Shown here piece by piece: positions 16,057-23,913 of a DNA stretch of 41,707 nucleotides. The number at the start of each line of letters is the position of its first letter. The stretch's first letter is position 1. The position numbers were made by a program, and so were the translations under genes. This stretch comes from Methanobacterium sp. (lineage in GTDB: Archaea > Methanobacteriota > Methanobacteria > Methanobacteriales > Methanobacteriaceae). The notes under the pieces were generated by a model that did not search any database, had not been told where the DNA came from, and saw only the letters and a list, made by a program, of their open reading frames with translations. The stretch covers positions 1-41,707 of the forward strand of contig JACWMK010000017.1 in NCBI GenBank assembly GCA_015661405.1, given 5' to 3'.

Positions 16057-16581
16057 ATTAAACATTTACTTTTTTATTCAAAGATGTTATTAATAAAATA
16101 AATAAACTGGATAATGTAGGTTATTAACCTTTTTAATCTAATTTTAAAAATAATATCTGATTTCTAATATTTCTTTTATATTTTATTAGATCTTTTTACT
16201 AATTTTTTTTTATTCTTTAGCTAGTTTTTACAAAAATTTAAAAAAAACTAGACACCTTTTATTATAATCATCCTTGTCCCTATTTTTTTTAAACCTGCTC
16301 TTTTCTGCAGGTTTTTGGGATTAATTTACATCAAATGAAATTATTTGATAAAAAAGTTAAGTAAGCTAGATACATTTATATAATTGTTCAGTTAAACTAT
16401 CGTTACTAATACAAATTCTGAACATTGTATAAAAAAAATTTGATTTGATATATAATTTTCAAGAATCAAACAGAAGGAAGCGAAATCATTCCACTAACTT
16501 TTATATAATAAGATTTTCAAATATTATCAAATTACAAAAAATATTGATGATAAAATACCAACTTCAAAGGAAAGAATTGAT
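16057..16581. promoter_or_regulatory. 525-base gap between mdh and the pdxT-glutamate synthase operon
   Basis: No gene is visible. Besides the hairpin listed separately, it holds an inverted repeat at 16330-16349 (7-base arms ATCAAAT/ATTTGAT), another at 16385-16424 (arms TGTTCAG/CTGAACA), and TATA-like boxes at 16374-16382, 16446-16455 and 16499-16508. The last would start transcription about 50 bases before the pdxT ATG. GGAA and TTCC half-sites at 16476-16492 are spaced by nine bases rather than the six of known NrpR operators, so they are a weak candidate only. Confidence 0.4.
16291..16314. terminator. Stem-loop, terminator-like
   Basis: Perfect 8-base arms AAACCTGC (16291-16298) and GCAGGTTT (16307-16314) around an 8-base loop, flanked by T tracts on the plus strand (16283-16290 and 16312-16316). 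It is the most G+C-rich, stable-looking hairpin in the gap. It lies 235 bases after the mdh stop, so it may end a long mdh 3' end or an undetected small RNA rather than mdh itself. Confidence 0.45.
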
Positions 16582-17160
16582 ATGATTCAAATAGGAATCC
16601 TAGACCTGCAAGGAGATGTCCAAGAACATTTTAACACCACTCTGAAAGCTTTAGATAAAATGAAGATTCAAGCTAAAGTATTAAAAGTCAAAACTTCATC
16701 AGAAGTTTCAAAATGTCAAGGATTAATAATCTCCGGTGGCGAGAGCACAGTCATTGGTAAACTTCTAAAAGAAGAAGGCATAGATCAAGTTATAACAGAC
16801 TACAAAATAACTGTTATGGGTACTTGCGCAGGAATGGTAGTTCTAGGTAAATATACAGGTTATGAACAACCCCTTCTAGGTTTAATTGATATGCAAGTTA
16901 AAAGAAATGGATTCGGAGGGCAAAAACTTTCATTTGAGGAAGTAATTAAAATATTTGATCACAATTATAATGGAATCTTTATTAGAGCTCCATACACTAT
17001 CAAAGTAGGAGATGGGGTAAAAATATTAGCTAAACTTAAAGATAAAATTGTAGCTGTACAGGAGGGAAGATATATTGCGACTGCTTTCCACCCTGAACTT
17101 ACAGAAGATACGAGAATTCATGAATATTTTATAAAGGAGGTTTTAAAGTGTGTGGAATAG
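16582..17160 (+). CDS. pdxT: Pyridoxal 5'-phosphate synthase glutaminase subunit PdxT
   Basis: A class I (triad) glutaminase of 192 residues that hydrolyses glutamine and channels ammonia to the PdxS synthase for vitamin B6. Visible: L-D-L-Q-G-D-V near the N-terminus, S-G-G-E-S-T-V (about 51-57), the nucleophile C82 in G-T-C-A-G-M, and H170 and E172 in F-H-P-E-L. The PdxS partner is not in the window. The gene leads the glutamate synthase operon: its last 13 bases overlap the start of the glutaminase-domain gene, and the ribosome-binding site of that gene lies inside pdxT, so the two are translationally linked. Only a weak purine tract (AAAGGAAAG) precedes its ATG. Confidence 0.93.
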   Translation: MIQIGILDLQGDVQEHFNTTLKALDKMKIQAKVLKVKTSSEVSKCQGLIISGGESTVIGKLLKEEGIDQVITDYKITVMGTCAGMVVLGKYTGYEQPLLGLIDMQVKRNGFGGQKLSFEEVIKIFDHNYNGIFIRAPYTIKVGDGVKILAKLKDKIVAVQEGRYIATAFHPELTEDTRIHEYFIKEVLKCVE

Positions 17161-18065
17161 CAGGAGTTGTATTCAAAGATGGGAAACTTCATCGTGTAGG
17201 TGATTCTCTAACTAAAATGCTGGATGCCTTACAACACAGAGGACCAGATTCGGCTGGATTCGCCATATATGGGGGTCTTGGTTTAATGGAAGATGAATAT
17301 CTTTTAAATATTGAGGTTAAAGAGAAACCAGGTCTTCTAGAACAAGTGAAAAGTATGGTTAATACTGCAACTCAAATAAAAAACGAGGAAATAATTCCAT
17401 CTGTGGAGAATTATATAATCTATAGATGTAAAGTCTCACTTAACTCATTTTCCCAGTTAAAACCACTTATAATGGACATTGATAAAATAAATGATGTTAT
17501 AGTACTTAACGGAAGCCACTCATTTGAGATGATTAAAGATGTGGGTTTGGTGAAGGATATTGCAGCTAGATACGACACTCACTCTAAACAGGGAACTCAT
17601 GGTATAGGACACACTAGATTCTCCACCGAAAGTATAGTGGACCGTTATCACGCTCATCCATTTCAAAGTTATATTATACCTGACATTACTGTGGTGCATA
17701 ATGGTCAGATAACTAATTACTGGAAACTAAGAGATCCACTGGAAAGAAAGGGTCACATATTTGAAACCACTAATGATACGGAATGTATTGTCCATTATAT
17801 TGCAGATAAACTTAAAGAAGGATATAAACTAGAAGAAGCATTAGAACAATCAATAAAAGACATGGATGGACCATTCTCTTATATTATAGGCACTCCTAAT
17901 GGAGTAGGAATAGCTAAAGACCAGTTAGGCTTAAGACCGGGTGTCCTCGCTGAAAATAATGAAGTATTCGCCATAGCATCTGAAGAAGTAGCCCTTCGAG
18001 AAGTAATAGATACTCATGACATCGAACAAATCTCACCAGGAGAAGCCAGAGCATACACTATCTAA
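17148..18065 (+). CDS. Glutamate synthase, glutaminase (class II amidotransferase) subunit
   Basis: The stand-alone glutamine-hydrolysing domain of archaeal split glutamate synthase, 305 residues, an Ntn hydrolase. After removal of the initiator Met, Cys2 (M-C-G-I-A-G) becomes the N-terminal nucleophile. Further hallmarks: Q-H-R-G-P-D-S-A-G (about 30-38), I-G-H-T-R-F-S-T (about 147-154), H-A-H-P-F, V-V-H-N-G-Q-I-T-N-Y and T-N-D-T-E-C. Residues about 60-130 hold an insertion typical of the archaeal form. The start is a GTG overlapping the end of pdxT by 13 bases, with GGAGGT seven bases upstream. Ammonia released here should pass to the FMN synthase subunit encoded at 19930. Confidence 0.92.
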   Translation: MCGIAGVVFKDGKLHRVGDSLTKMLDALQHRGPDSAGFAIYGGLGLMEDEYLLNIEVKEKPGLLEQVKSMVNTATQIKNEEIIPSVENYIIYRCKVSLNSFSQLKPLIMDIDKINDVIVLNGSHSFEMIKDVGLVKDIAARYDTHSKQGTHGIGHTRFSTESIVDRYHAHPFQSYIIPDITVVHNGQITNYWKLRDPLERKGHIFETTNDTECIVHYIADKLKEGYKLEEALEQSIKDMDGPFSYIIGTPNGVGIAKDQLGLRPGVLAENNEVFAIASEEVALREVIDTHDIEQISPGEARAYTI

Positions 18066-18127
18066 AAAAGAATTAAACGAAATAAAATAGAATAATATGT
18101 TAGATACTAGAAGGGTGGCGATCTTAA

Positions 18128-18817
18128 ATGCAGGAATTTGAAATTAACGCTAATCATAAAACACCACGAGAAATTAACCAAGCCATAAAAAAATCAGCTA
18201 AAGAAAATGATAAAATTATTATTAAAAATCCAAATGCTATGCATTACATGGTTGCGGGGTTAACAGAACCTGTAGAAGTATTAATAGATGGTTCAGCCGG
18301 ATACTTCGTTGGGACAATGATTCACGGAGCAAAAATTCATATAAATGGTAACGCCGGATGGTTTCCCGCGGATAACATGACTGAAGGAGAGGTTATAATT
18401 GACGGATCCGCAGGTGATGGTGTAGGTCAGGGAATATATGGTGGAGTAGTTGTAGTTAAAAGAGATGCAGGTTCCAGAACTGGAGAAATAATGAAAAATG
18501 GAACCATCATTATTGGAGGTAATTCTGGATTCATGAGCGGCCTTTTCATGATGGGTGGACGTATAATTGTCCTAGGCGATATATCAAATGATGCTGGAGA
18601 ATCAATCATTAGGGGCGCTATTTATGTTAAGGGAGACATTAAAAGCCTGGGAAAAAATGCTAAAGTTGAAGAAATTAATGATAAAGATAAAGAAGAACTT
18701 ATTGAGCTTTTGACTAACTACGGATTCCAATTAACAGAGGATGATTACAAAAAATTCAAGAAAATAGTTCCGCGAAGTAATAGACCATTCTATGGTAAAG
18801 AATCAGAGGAAGGATGA
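18128..18817 (+). CDS. Glutamate synthase GXGXG-domain subunit
   Basis: The stand-alone right-handed beta-helix domain that forms the C-terminus of the bacterial large subunit, here 229 residues. It has repeated G-x-x-G-x-x-x-G turns: G-S-A-G-Y-F-V-G, G-N-A-G-W-F, G-S-A-G-D-G-V-G-Q-G-I-Y-G-G and G-N-S-G-F-M-S-G. In glutamate synthase this domain is structural and helps hold the glutaminase and synthase domains together. It starts 62 bases after the glutaminase gene behind GGGTGGCGAT. Its stop overlaps the upstream ATG of the FrhB-like gene. Related domains occur in FwdC/FmdC of methanogens, but operon context favours glutamate synthase. Confidence 0.9.
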   Translation: MQEFEINANHKTPREINQAIKKSAKENDKIIIKNPNAMHYMVAGLTEPVEVLIDGSAGYFVGTMIHGAKIHINGNAGWFPADNMTEGEVIIDGSAGDGVGQGIYGGVVVVKRDAGSRTGEIMKNGTIIIGGNSGFMSGLFMMGGRIIVLGDISNDAGESIIRGAIYVKGDIKSLGKNAKVEEINDKDKEELIELLTNYGFQLTEDDYKKFKKIVPRSNRPFYGKESEEG

Positions 18818-18819
18818 TT

Positions 18820-19926
18820 ATGGAACAGAATAACCAAGAAAAGGAGAAAGTGGCCATGATAGGAACACCCTGCCATATGATGGCCGCGGCTAAGATGGAT
18901 ACTTTTTCAGATTATTTAGGTAAATCACCATTGGATATTAAGATAGGGCTTTTCTGCATGGAGAATTTTTCATACAGTTATATGAAGCAATTATTGGAAA
19001 AGTACGATGCTGATATGAAGGATGTAATAGAATGCAGAGTTGAAAAGAATTATTTCTGGTTCTACCTCAACGAAGATCGTTTAGTTAAGATTCCCCTAAA
19101 AGAAGCTAAAAGTTGTATGCGTAAAAATTGCCAAGTGTGTATGGATTTCACATCCGAACTTTCAGACATATCCGTAGGTTCAGTGGGTTCACCTGAACAA
19201 TGGTCAACCGTTATAATTAGAACTGAAAAAGGTTTAAATCTTTTAAAAAATGCTGAAAAAGATAATTATATAAAAACAAAACCTTTAACGGAATCTGGTC
19301 TTAAAATAATTGAGAAGCTAGCCATTAATAAGAAGAAGGAAAATAGAGAGGAGATCAAAAAAAGAGAAAAAGTAGGAAGGCCGGTATTATATAGTAGACA
19401 AATATCTAAAGACGAATTTCAGGAAGAAGTACAAGGATGTCAATTCATCGACCTCAAAAGTGATGTAATAGACGTAGGAACATGTGTACTATGTGGAGCA
19501 TGTGTAATCGCATGTCCAGAAAATATAATATCCATAGAGGATAGAAAACCGCAACTCAAAGGAAACTGCCCAGATGACTGTAACCTCTGCTATGTAACCT
19601 GTCCACGCACATATATTCCAGAAGAAATGTTAAGTGAAGATGCCAGTAACAAACCTTTAGGGGACTATCTGAAGATAGTATCTGCCCAAGCACCTATGAT
19701 TAAAGGTCAGGATGGAGGAGTAGCTACAGCATTATTAAACTATGCATTATCCCAGAAAATGGTTGATGAAGTTATTATTGTTGATAAAAACAAAGCACAT
19801 CCATGGAAACCTGAAGCTAAATTAACTAATAATATAGCCGATGTTTTAAGTGCATCAGGAACTAAATATGCAGCATGCCCAGTATTTGAACCTCTTAAAT
19901 TACTTAAAGAAACTAAGGAGGAGTAA
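18820..19926 (+). CDS. Circularly permuted FrhB-family F420 flavoprotein of the glutamate synthase operon
   Basis: A 368-residue relative of FrhB/FpoF, the FAD protein that exchanges electrons with coenzyme F420. Domain order is reversed. Residues about 10-195 match the C-terminal half of FrhB (I-G-T-P-C-H-M-M-A, I-G-L-F-C-M-E-N-F, N-C-Q-V-C-M-D-F, V-G-S-V-G-S-P-E-Q-W-S-T-V) to the typical FrhB C-terminus. Next come two [4Fe-4S] motifs, C-V-L-C-G-A-C-V-I-A-C-P and C-N-L-C-Y-V-T-C-P. Then comes what is normally the N-terminal half (Q-D-G-G-V-A-T-A-L-L, P-W-K-P, S-G-T-K-Y), which ends the protein. The start ATG at 18820 sits six bases after GGAAGG; an ATG at 18814 overlaps that site. The likely role is feeding F420H2 electrons to the synthase subunit, in place of GltD. 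Confidence 0.85.
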   Translation: MEQNNQEKEKVAMIGTPCHMMAAAKMDTFSDYLGKSPLDIKIGLFCMENFSYSYMKQLLEKYDADMKDVIECRVEKNYFWFYLNEDRLVKIPLKEAKSCMRKNCQVCMDFTSELSDISVGSVGSPEQWSTVIIRTEKGLNLLKNAEKDNYIKTKPLTESGLKIIEKLAINKKKENREEIKKREKVGRPVLYSRQISKDEFQEEVQGCQFIDLKSDVIDVGTCVLCGACVIACPENIISIEDRKPQLKGNCPDDCNLCYVTCPRTYIPEEMLSEDASNKPLGDYLKIVSAQAPMIKGQDGGVATALLNYALSQKMVDEVIIVDKNKAHPWKPEAKLTNNIADVLSASGTKYAACPVFEPLKLLKETKEE

Positions 19927-19929
19927 AAA

Positions 19930-21432
19930 TTGCCATTTAAAATAGAAAGAAACAAAGAACTATGCAGGAGAAACTTTAACAGACCAGGCTGCTGCTGGTA
20001 CATGTGCGATAACCGAGATGAACAATTATGTCAAAACTGCTACTCCTGCCTTAACAATTGCCCACATGAAGTATACGAGATAATCGACGATGAACCTTAT
20101 CCACTACACCATGAACTCTGTGTAGGGTGCAGGATATGCGAGGAAATGTGCCCCAACAATGCAATAGAAGTGAACGCAGTTCCAGAAGATCGTAGAAATG
20201 TATGGTCATTCAGTGATCTAGTGGAGATAAATAGGAAATCAACTGAAGGCAGCTATAAAGTAAGAGGTTGCGGAGCTACTCGAGTTATTCCCACATTCGA
20301 TGACTTAGTGATTATACCTGCCCAAGTTTCTCGACCACCTATTGACAAATATAGGGAGCCATGTAATACTAGGGTGGTTTTGGGAACGAGATATGCTGAA
20401 AACCCATTAGTATTGGATACTCCTATAATGATCGCTGCTATGTCATTTGGCGCATTAAGTAAAGAAGCTAAAATAGCCTTAGCTATGGGTGCAACTCTCT
20501 CTGGCACTGCCACTAACACTGGAGAAGGAGGAATGCTCCCTGAGGAGAGGAAGTATGCTTCTAAACTTATAGCACAATATGCATCCGGTCGTTTTGGTGT
20601 CTCCGCTGCTTATTTAAATAACTCCGAAGCAGTGGAAATAAAAATTGGTCAAGGCGCTAAATCTGGTATGGGAGGTCATCTTTTAGGTGAAAAAGTAACT
20701 CGTGATGTTTCTCGTATTAGGATGATACCTGAAGGGACTGATGCTCTGAGTCCTGCCAGACACATGGATATTGTAGGGCCTGAGGATCTTAGTATGAAAA
20801 TATCTCAACTAAGGGAGATAACTGATTGGAAAATACCAATAATTGTGAAATTCACATCAGGTAGGGTTAGTGATGATGTTAAAATTGCAGCTAAAGCAGG
20901 TGCAGACATTGTAGTTGTTGATGGTATGCAGGGTGGTACTGGTGCTGGGCCAGATATAGTTACTGAGCATTCTGGAGTTCCCACCATTGCTGCTATCGTG
21001 GAGGCTGATGAAGCTCTTAAACATATTAATCTACGGGAAGAAGTGAATTTAGTTGCCGGTGGTGGTATTAGAAATGGCGCAGATGTGGCTAAAGCTATAG
21101 CATTAGGTGCTGATGCCGTTTATATTGCAACTGCTGCTCTCGTTTCAATTGGTTGCCGAGTTTGTCAAACGTGTTATACTGGAACTTGTAAGAAAGGTAT
21201 TGCCACACAGAATCCTCAACTTAGAAGACGCTTAGATTACTTAGAGGCTGGTAAAAGAGTGTCTCGTTATATTGAAGCAATGACTGAGGAAGCTGTGATG
21301 CTAACTCAACAAGCAGGTAATACTGATATTCTTAAATTAGAGAAAGATGACTTACGTGCTTTGACAGTAGAATCATCTGCACTTACTGGAGTTAAAATGG
21401 CAGGTTTAGAAGCCCCTATAGCTTATAAATAA
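19930..21432 (+). CDS. Glutamate synthase FMN/iron-sulfur synthase subunit, archaeal type with N-terminal ferredoxin domain
   Basis: The catalytic subunit that aminates 2-oxoglutarate to glutamate, 500 residues. The first 80 residues form a Cys-rich electron-entry region: R-P-G-C-C-W-Y-M-C, then L-C-Q-N-C-Y-S-C-L-N-N-C-P and C-V-G-C-R-I-C-E-E-M-C-P, consistent with two [4Fe-4S] clusters. From about residue 150 follows the FMN TIM barrel: A-A-M-S-F-G-A-L-S, G-E-G-G-M-L, Q-G-A-K-S-G-M-G-G-H-L, G-A-G-P and G-G-G-I-R-N-G-A-D-V-A-K. The [3Fe-4S] motif is C-R-V-C-Q-T-C-Y-T-G-T-C. The start is a TTG with GGAGGA six bases upstream, four bases after the FrhB-like gene. It is the last gene of the operon. 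Confidence 0.93.
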   Translation: MPFKIERNKELCRRNFNRPGCCWYMCDNRDEQLCQNCYSCLNNCPHEVYEIIDDEPYPLHHELCVGCRICEEMCPNNAIEVNAVPEDRRNVWSFSDLVEINRKSTEGSYKVRGCGATRVIPTFDDLVIIPAQVSRPPIDKYREPCNTRVVLGTRYAENPLVLDTPIMIAAMSFGALSKEAKIALAMGATLSGTATNTGEGGMLPEERKYASKLIAQYASGRFGVSAAYLNNSEAVEIKIGQGAKSGMGGHLLGEKVTRDVSRIRMIPEGTDALSPARHMDIVGPEDLSMKISQLREITDWKIPIIVKFTSGRVSDDVKIAAKAGADIVVVDGMQGGTGAGPDIVTEHSGVPTIAAIVEADEALKHINLREEVNLVAGGGIRNGADVAKAIALGADAVYIATAALVSIGCRVCQTCYTGTCKKGIATQNPQLRRRLDYLEAGKRVSRYIEAMTEEAVMLTQQAGNTDILKLEKDDLRALTVESSALTGVKMAGLEAPIAYK

Positions 21433-21433
21433 A

Positions 21434-21463
21434 TTTTTCTATTTTTTTTTAATATTTTTTTTT
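21434..21463 (+). terminator. Oligo-T terminator of the glutamate synthase operon
   Basis: Two runs of nine T (21442-21450 and 21455-21463) directly behind the operon's last stop, the usual archaeal intrinsic termination signal. Confidence 0.6.
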
Positions 21464-21592
21464 AATAATTCAAAATTAGATTTATTATCAATATTTAAAT
21501 TTTAGATATTTCAAATTTTAGATATTTTTTTATTGTTTCTGAGGTTCCTTATCTAATTTTATAATGAATATTCATGACTTAAACCATAAAGG

Positions 21593-21668
21593 TTATATAC
21601 TATTTTTCAAAAATTAATTTAACGGAATTAGGTTTCCTATATCCTATTCCAAGCGGATGCATACTTCC
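21593..21668 (+). promoter_or_regulatory. amt1 promoter with two candidate NrpR operators
   Basis: TATA box TTATATAC at 21593-21600. A perfect GGAA-N6-TTCC element (21624-21637, spacer TTAGGT) sits where transcription should begin, about 27 bases after the TATA centre. A second copy with one mismatch (GGAT-N6-TTCC, 21655-21668) follows with centres 31 bases apart, about three helical turns. GGAA-N6-TTCC is the operator of the nitrogen repressor NrpR in Methanococcus maripaludis. The leader to the amt1 ATG at 21835 is about 210 bases; the remainder of the 21433-21834 gap holds nothing coding. Confidence 0.65.
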
Positions 21669-21834
21669 GGTATTTCAAGAATATAAAATGCATTTAATTC
21701 GAATCCTAAACCACTTAGAAAAATTAAAATTTCCATGAAATTAATTTCAGATTCATTAAATACTACATTTTTAATTCTTGAAGGAATCAACCAAACCAAT
21801 CAAGGTAAAATTTAATTAAATGGAGGAAACTATT

Positions 21835-23067
21835 ATGGATCCAGTTTTTAACTCTGGAGATACAGCATGGATGCTTATATCAACAGCGTTAGTAATTTTG
21901 ATGACAATTCCTGGTTTAGCACTCTTCTATGGGGGACTAATCCGGAGAGAAAATGTTTTAAACACTATATTTCTTTCTTTTGTAGCATTTGCTATTGTGA
22001 GTATCCTATGGTTCATTTATGGATATGATCTAGCATTTGGACAGAATATATATGGATTTATCGGGGCATTAAGCAATCCCTTCTTCAACAATGTTGTAGA
22101 ATCGAATGTATTATCAACTTACGCCCCTACAATACCTGAAGGCTTATATGCAGTATTTGAAATGACATTTGCAGCTATTACTGTAGCCCTCATATCTGGT
22201 GCAGTCGTTGAGAGAATGAAATTCACCGCATGGCTAGCATTCATTCCAGTATGGCTAACATTAGTATATATACCAGTAGCACACTGGATGTGGGGTGGAG
22301 GATGGCTCGCTCAAATGGGTGCCCTAGACTTTGCAGGAGGTACCGTAGTCCACCTTAACAGTGCAATGGCCGCCCTAGCATTAGTACTACTAATCGGTGT
22401 ACGTAAAAATAAAAAATTATTACCTCACCACTTAGGATATTCTGTAATTGGTACAGGCCTTCTTTGGTTCGGTTGGTTCGGATTTAACGCTGGATCAGCT
22501 TTGGGAGCAACCAATCTGGCAGTATCCGCGATGATTGTAACCAACTCCGCCGCAGCAATGGGTATGCTTACTTGGATGTTGATGGATAAGCTTAAAACAG
22601 GTAAACCAACACTCCTTGGTGCATTATCTGGTGCAATAGCTGGATTAGCATGTATCACTCCAGCTGCAGGTTATGTTAACTTCTCAGCCTCCCTAATCAT
22701 CGGATTCGCCGGCAGTTTCTGCGCTTACTACGCGGTTTCAAGTCTGAAATCTAGATTGGGATATGATGATGCATTGGATGTATTTGGAATACATGGAATT
22801 TGTGGTATTGTTGGAACAATAAGTGTTGGATTCTTTGCTACTTCAGCAATAAACAGTTCAATTAAAGGCGGTTTATTATATGGTAATCCCGGTCAATTAG
22901 GTATTCAACTTTTAGCAGTTTTAGCAATTGGAGCTTACTCACTGATTATGACTCTGATAATAGGTAAAATTATAGATAAAACCATAGGTCTAAGAGTGGA
23001 AAACGAGCAAGAGATAAATGGTCTGGACATTACTCTACACGAGGAATCCGGTTACAGACTGTCATAA
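21835..23067 (+). CDS. amt1: Ammonium transporter Amt, first copy
   Basis: An integral membrane ammonium transporter of 410 residues with about eleven membrane segments. The pore twin histidines are H173 (G-T-V-V-H-L-N) and H320 (F-G-I-H-G-I-C-G). Phe gate residues lie in F-E-M-T-F-A-A-I-T and F-G-W-F-G-F-N-A-G, with the Trp and Asp of H-W-M-W-G-G-G-W and D-F-A-G-G at the ammonium site. The C-terminal tail ends E-E-S-G-Y-R-L-S, the cytoplasmic segment that meets GlnK. I start at the ATG at 21835, seven bases after GGAGGA; an earlier ATG at 21820 overlaps that site. glnK1 follows 68 bases on. Candidate NrpR operators lie upstream, implying repression when nitrogen is plentiful. Confidence 0.95.
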   Translation: MDPVFNSGDTAWMLISTALVILMTIPGLALFYGGLIRRENVLNTIFLSFVAFAIVSILWFIYGYDLAFGQNIYGFIGALSNPFFNNVVESNVLSTYAPTIPEGLYAVFEMTFAAITVALISGAVVERMKFTAWLAFIPVWLTLVYIPVAHWMWGGGWLAQMGALDFAGGTVVHLNSAMAALALVLLIGVRKNKKLLPHHLGYSVIGTGLLWFGWFGFNAGSALGATNLAVSAMIVTNSAAAMGMLTWMLMDKLKTGKPTLLGALSGAIAGLACITPAAGYVNFSASLIIGFAGSFCAYYAVSSLKSRLGYDDALDVFGIHGICGIVGTISVGFFATSAINSSIKGGLLYGNPGQLGIQLLAVLAIGAYSLIMTLIIGKIIDKTIGLRVENEQEINGLDITLHEESGYRLS

Positions 23068-23135
23068 ATAGTTATAAATGACAAGTGCCCATATATTAAC
23101 TTATTTAGCTATCAAAATATTTAGGATGTGGGATT

Positions 23136-23474
23136 GTGAAAAAGATAATCGCTATTATAAGACCAAATAAGTTGGAAGATGTGAAACAAGCTTTAGAAGA
23201 AATTGGATGCCATGGATTGACTATAAAGGATGTGAAGGGACGAGGGAGACAATTAGGTATAACTGAAAGCTACAGGGGACAGGATTATAATGTGGATCTT
23301 TTACCTAAAACTGAAATTGAAATTGTAACTAAGGATGATGAAGTTGAGGATGTAGTTAAAAGTATAGTAAAAACAGGTAGAACAGGAAATATTGGAGACG
23401 GTAAAATTTTCATCTCAAATGTAGAAGACGTGGTAAGAATTAGAACAGGTGAACGTGGAGATAAAGCCATTTAA
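23136..23474 (+). CDS. glnK1: PII signal protein GlnK, first copy
   Basis: A 112-residue trimeric PII protein that blocks the adjacent transporter when nitrogen is sufficient. The T-loop carries Y51 in Y-R-G-Q-D-Y-N-V, the residue uridylylated in bacteria; archaeal PII proteins usually respond to ATP/ADP and 2-oxoglutarate directly. The B-loop is T-G-N-I-G-D-G-K-I-F and the C-loop V-R-I-R-T-G-E-R-G. The start is a GTG with GGATGTGGG just upstream. It is co-transcribed with amt1 in all likelihood, as no TATA box is obvious in the 68-base gap. Confidence 0.95.
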   Translation: MKKIIAIIRPNKLEDVKQALEEIGCHGLTIKDVKGRGRQLGITESYRGQDYNVDLLPKTEIEIVTKDDEVEDVVKSIVKTGRTGNIGDGKIFISNVEDVVRIRTGERGDKAI

Positions 23475-23573
23475 TCTTTCTTACTTTTTTTCTTGGGAAT
23501 TGTTTAATTCTTTTAATTTATTAGGTATTAATATTAGCTTTTTTTTTATGAAATTGGATACTAGATCGAAACC

Positions 23574-23629
23574 TTTATATTTGATTAACGATTTAAAATT
23601 ATAATACCGGAAGACGGTTTCCTTCCGGT
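23574..23629 (+). promoter_or_regulatory. amt2 promoter with candidate NrpR operator
   Basis: TATA box TTTATATTT at 23574-23582, then a perfect GGAA-N6-TTCC element (23609-23622, spacer GACGGT) at the expected transcription start. The operator is nested in a longer inverted repeat, ACCGGAA at 23607-23612 and neighbours with TTCCGGT ending at 23629. The leader from here to the amt2 ATG at 23914 is near 300 bases, A+T-rich, with another TATA-like stretch close to 23808-23816. The rest of the 23475-23913 gap holds nothing coding. Confidence 0.62.
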
Positions 23630-23913
23630 TTGGTTGATTTAAAAAATATAGGAAAATTCGTTTAAAAACGAGGTGAAATTAAATAAAATAATAAAATAAA
23701 CTCGGAAACTAACTAAAATTTCAAAGAAAACCATTTTACAACTATTCGTTTGAGAATTAAGTTGGAAATAATTTGTTTACAGAGGATTTACAGTTTAAAC
23801 ATAAAGATTATAAATTTTCTTAATATTTTTTCATAAATTTTTTAGAAAAAATAGAAAACAAGTTTACTTATCAATATCAAATTGTTAATTTAATATTAAG
23901 GAGGAAAATCATT

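Noticed and set aside
16476..16492. GGAA-N9-TTCC before the pdxT operon as an NrpR operator
   Set aside because: The known element has a six-base spacer; nine bases would put the half-sites on different faces of the helix.
21690..21720. TTCGAATCC as the T arm of a tRNA
   Set aside because: No acceptor, D or anticodon stem can be built around it.
23670..23700. GAGGTGA followed by ATA in the amt2 leader as a second non-standard start
   Set aside because: The frame closes after a few codons, so it cannot encode a protein.
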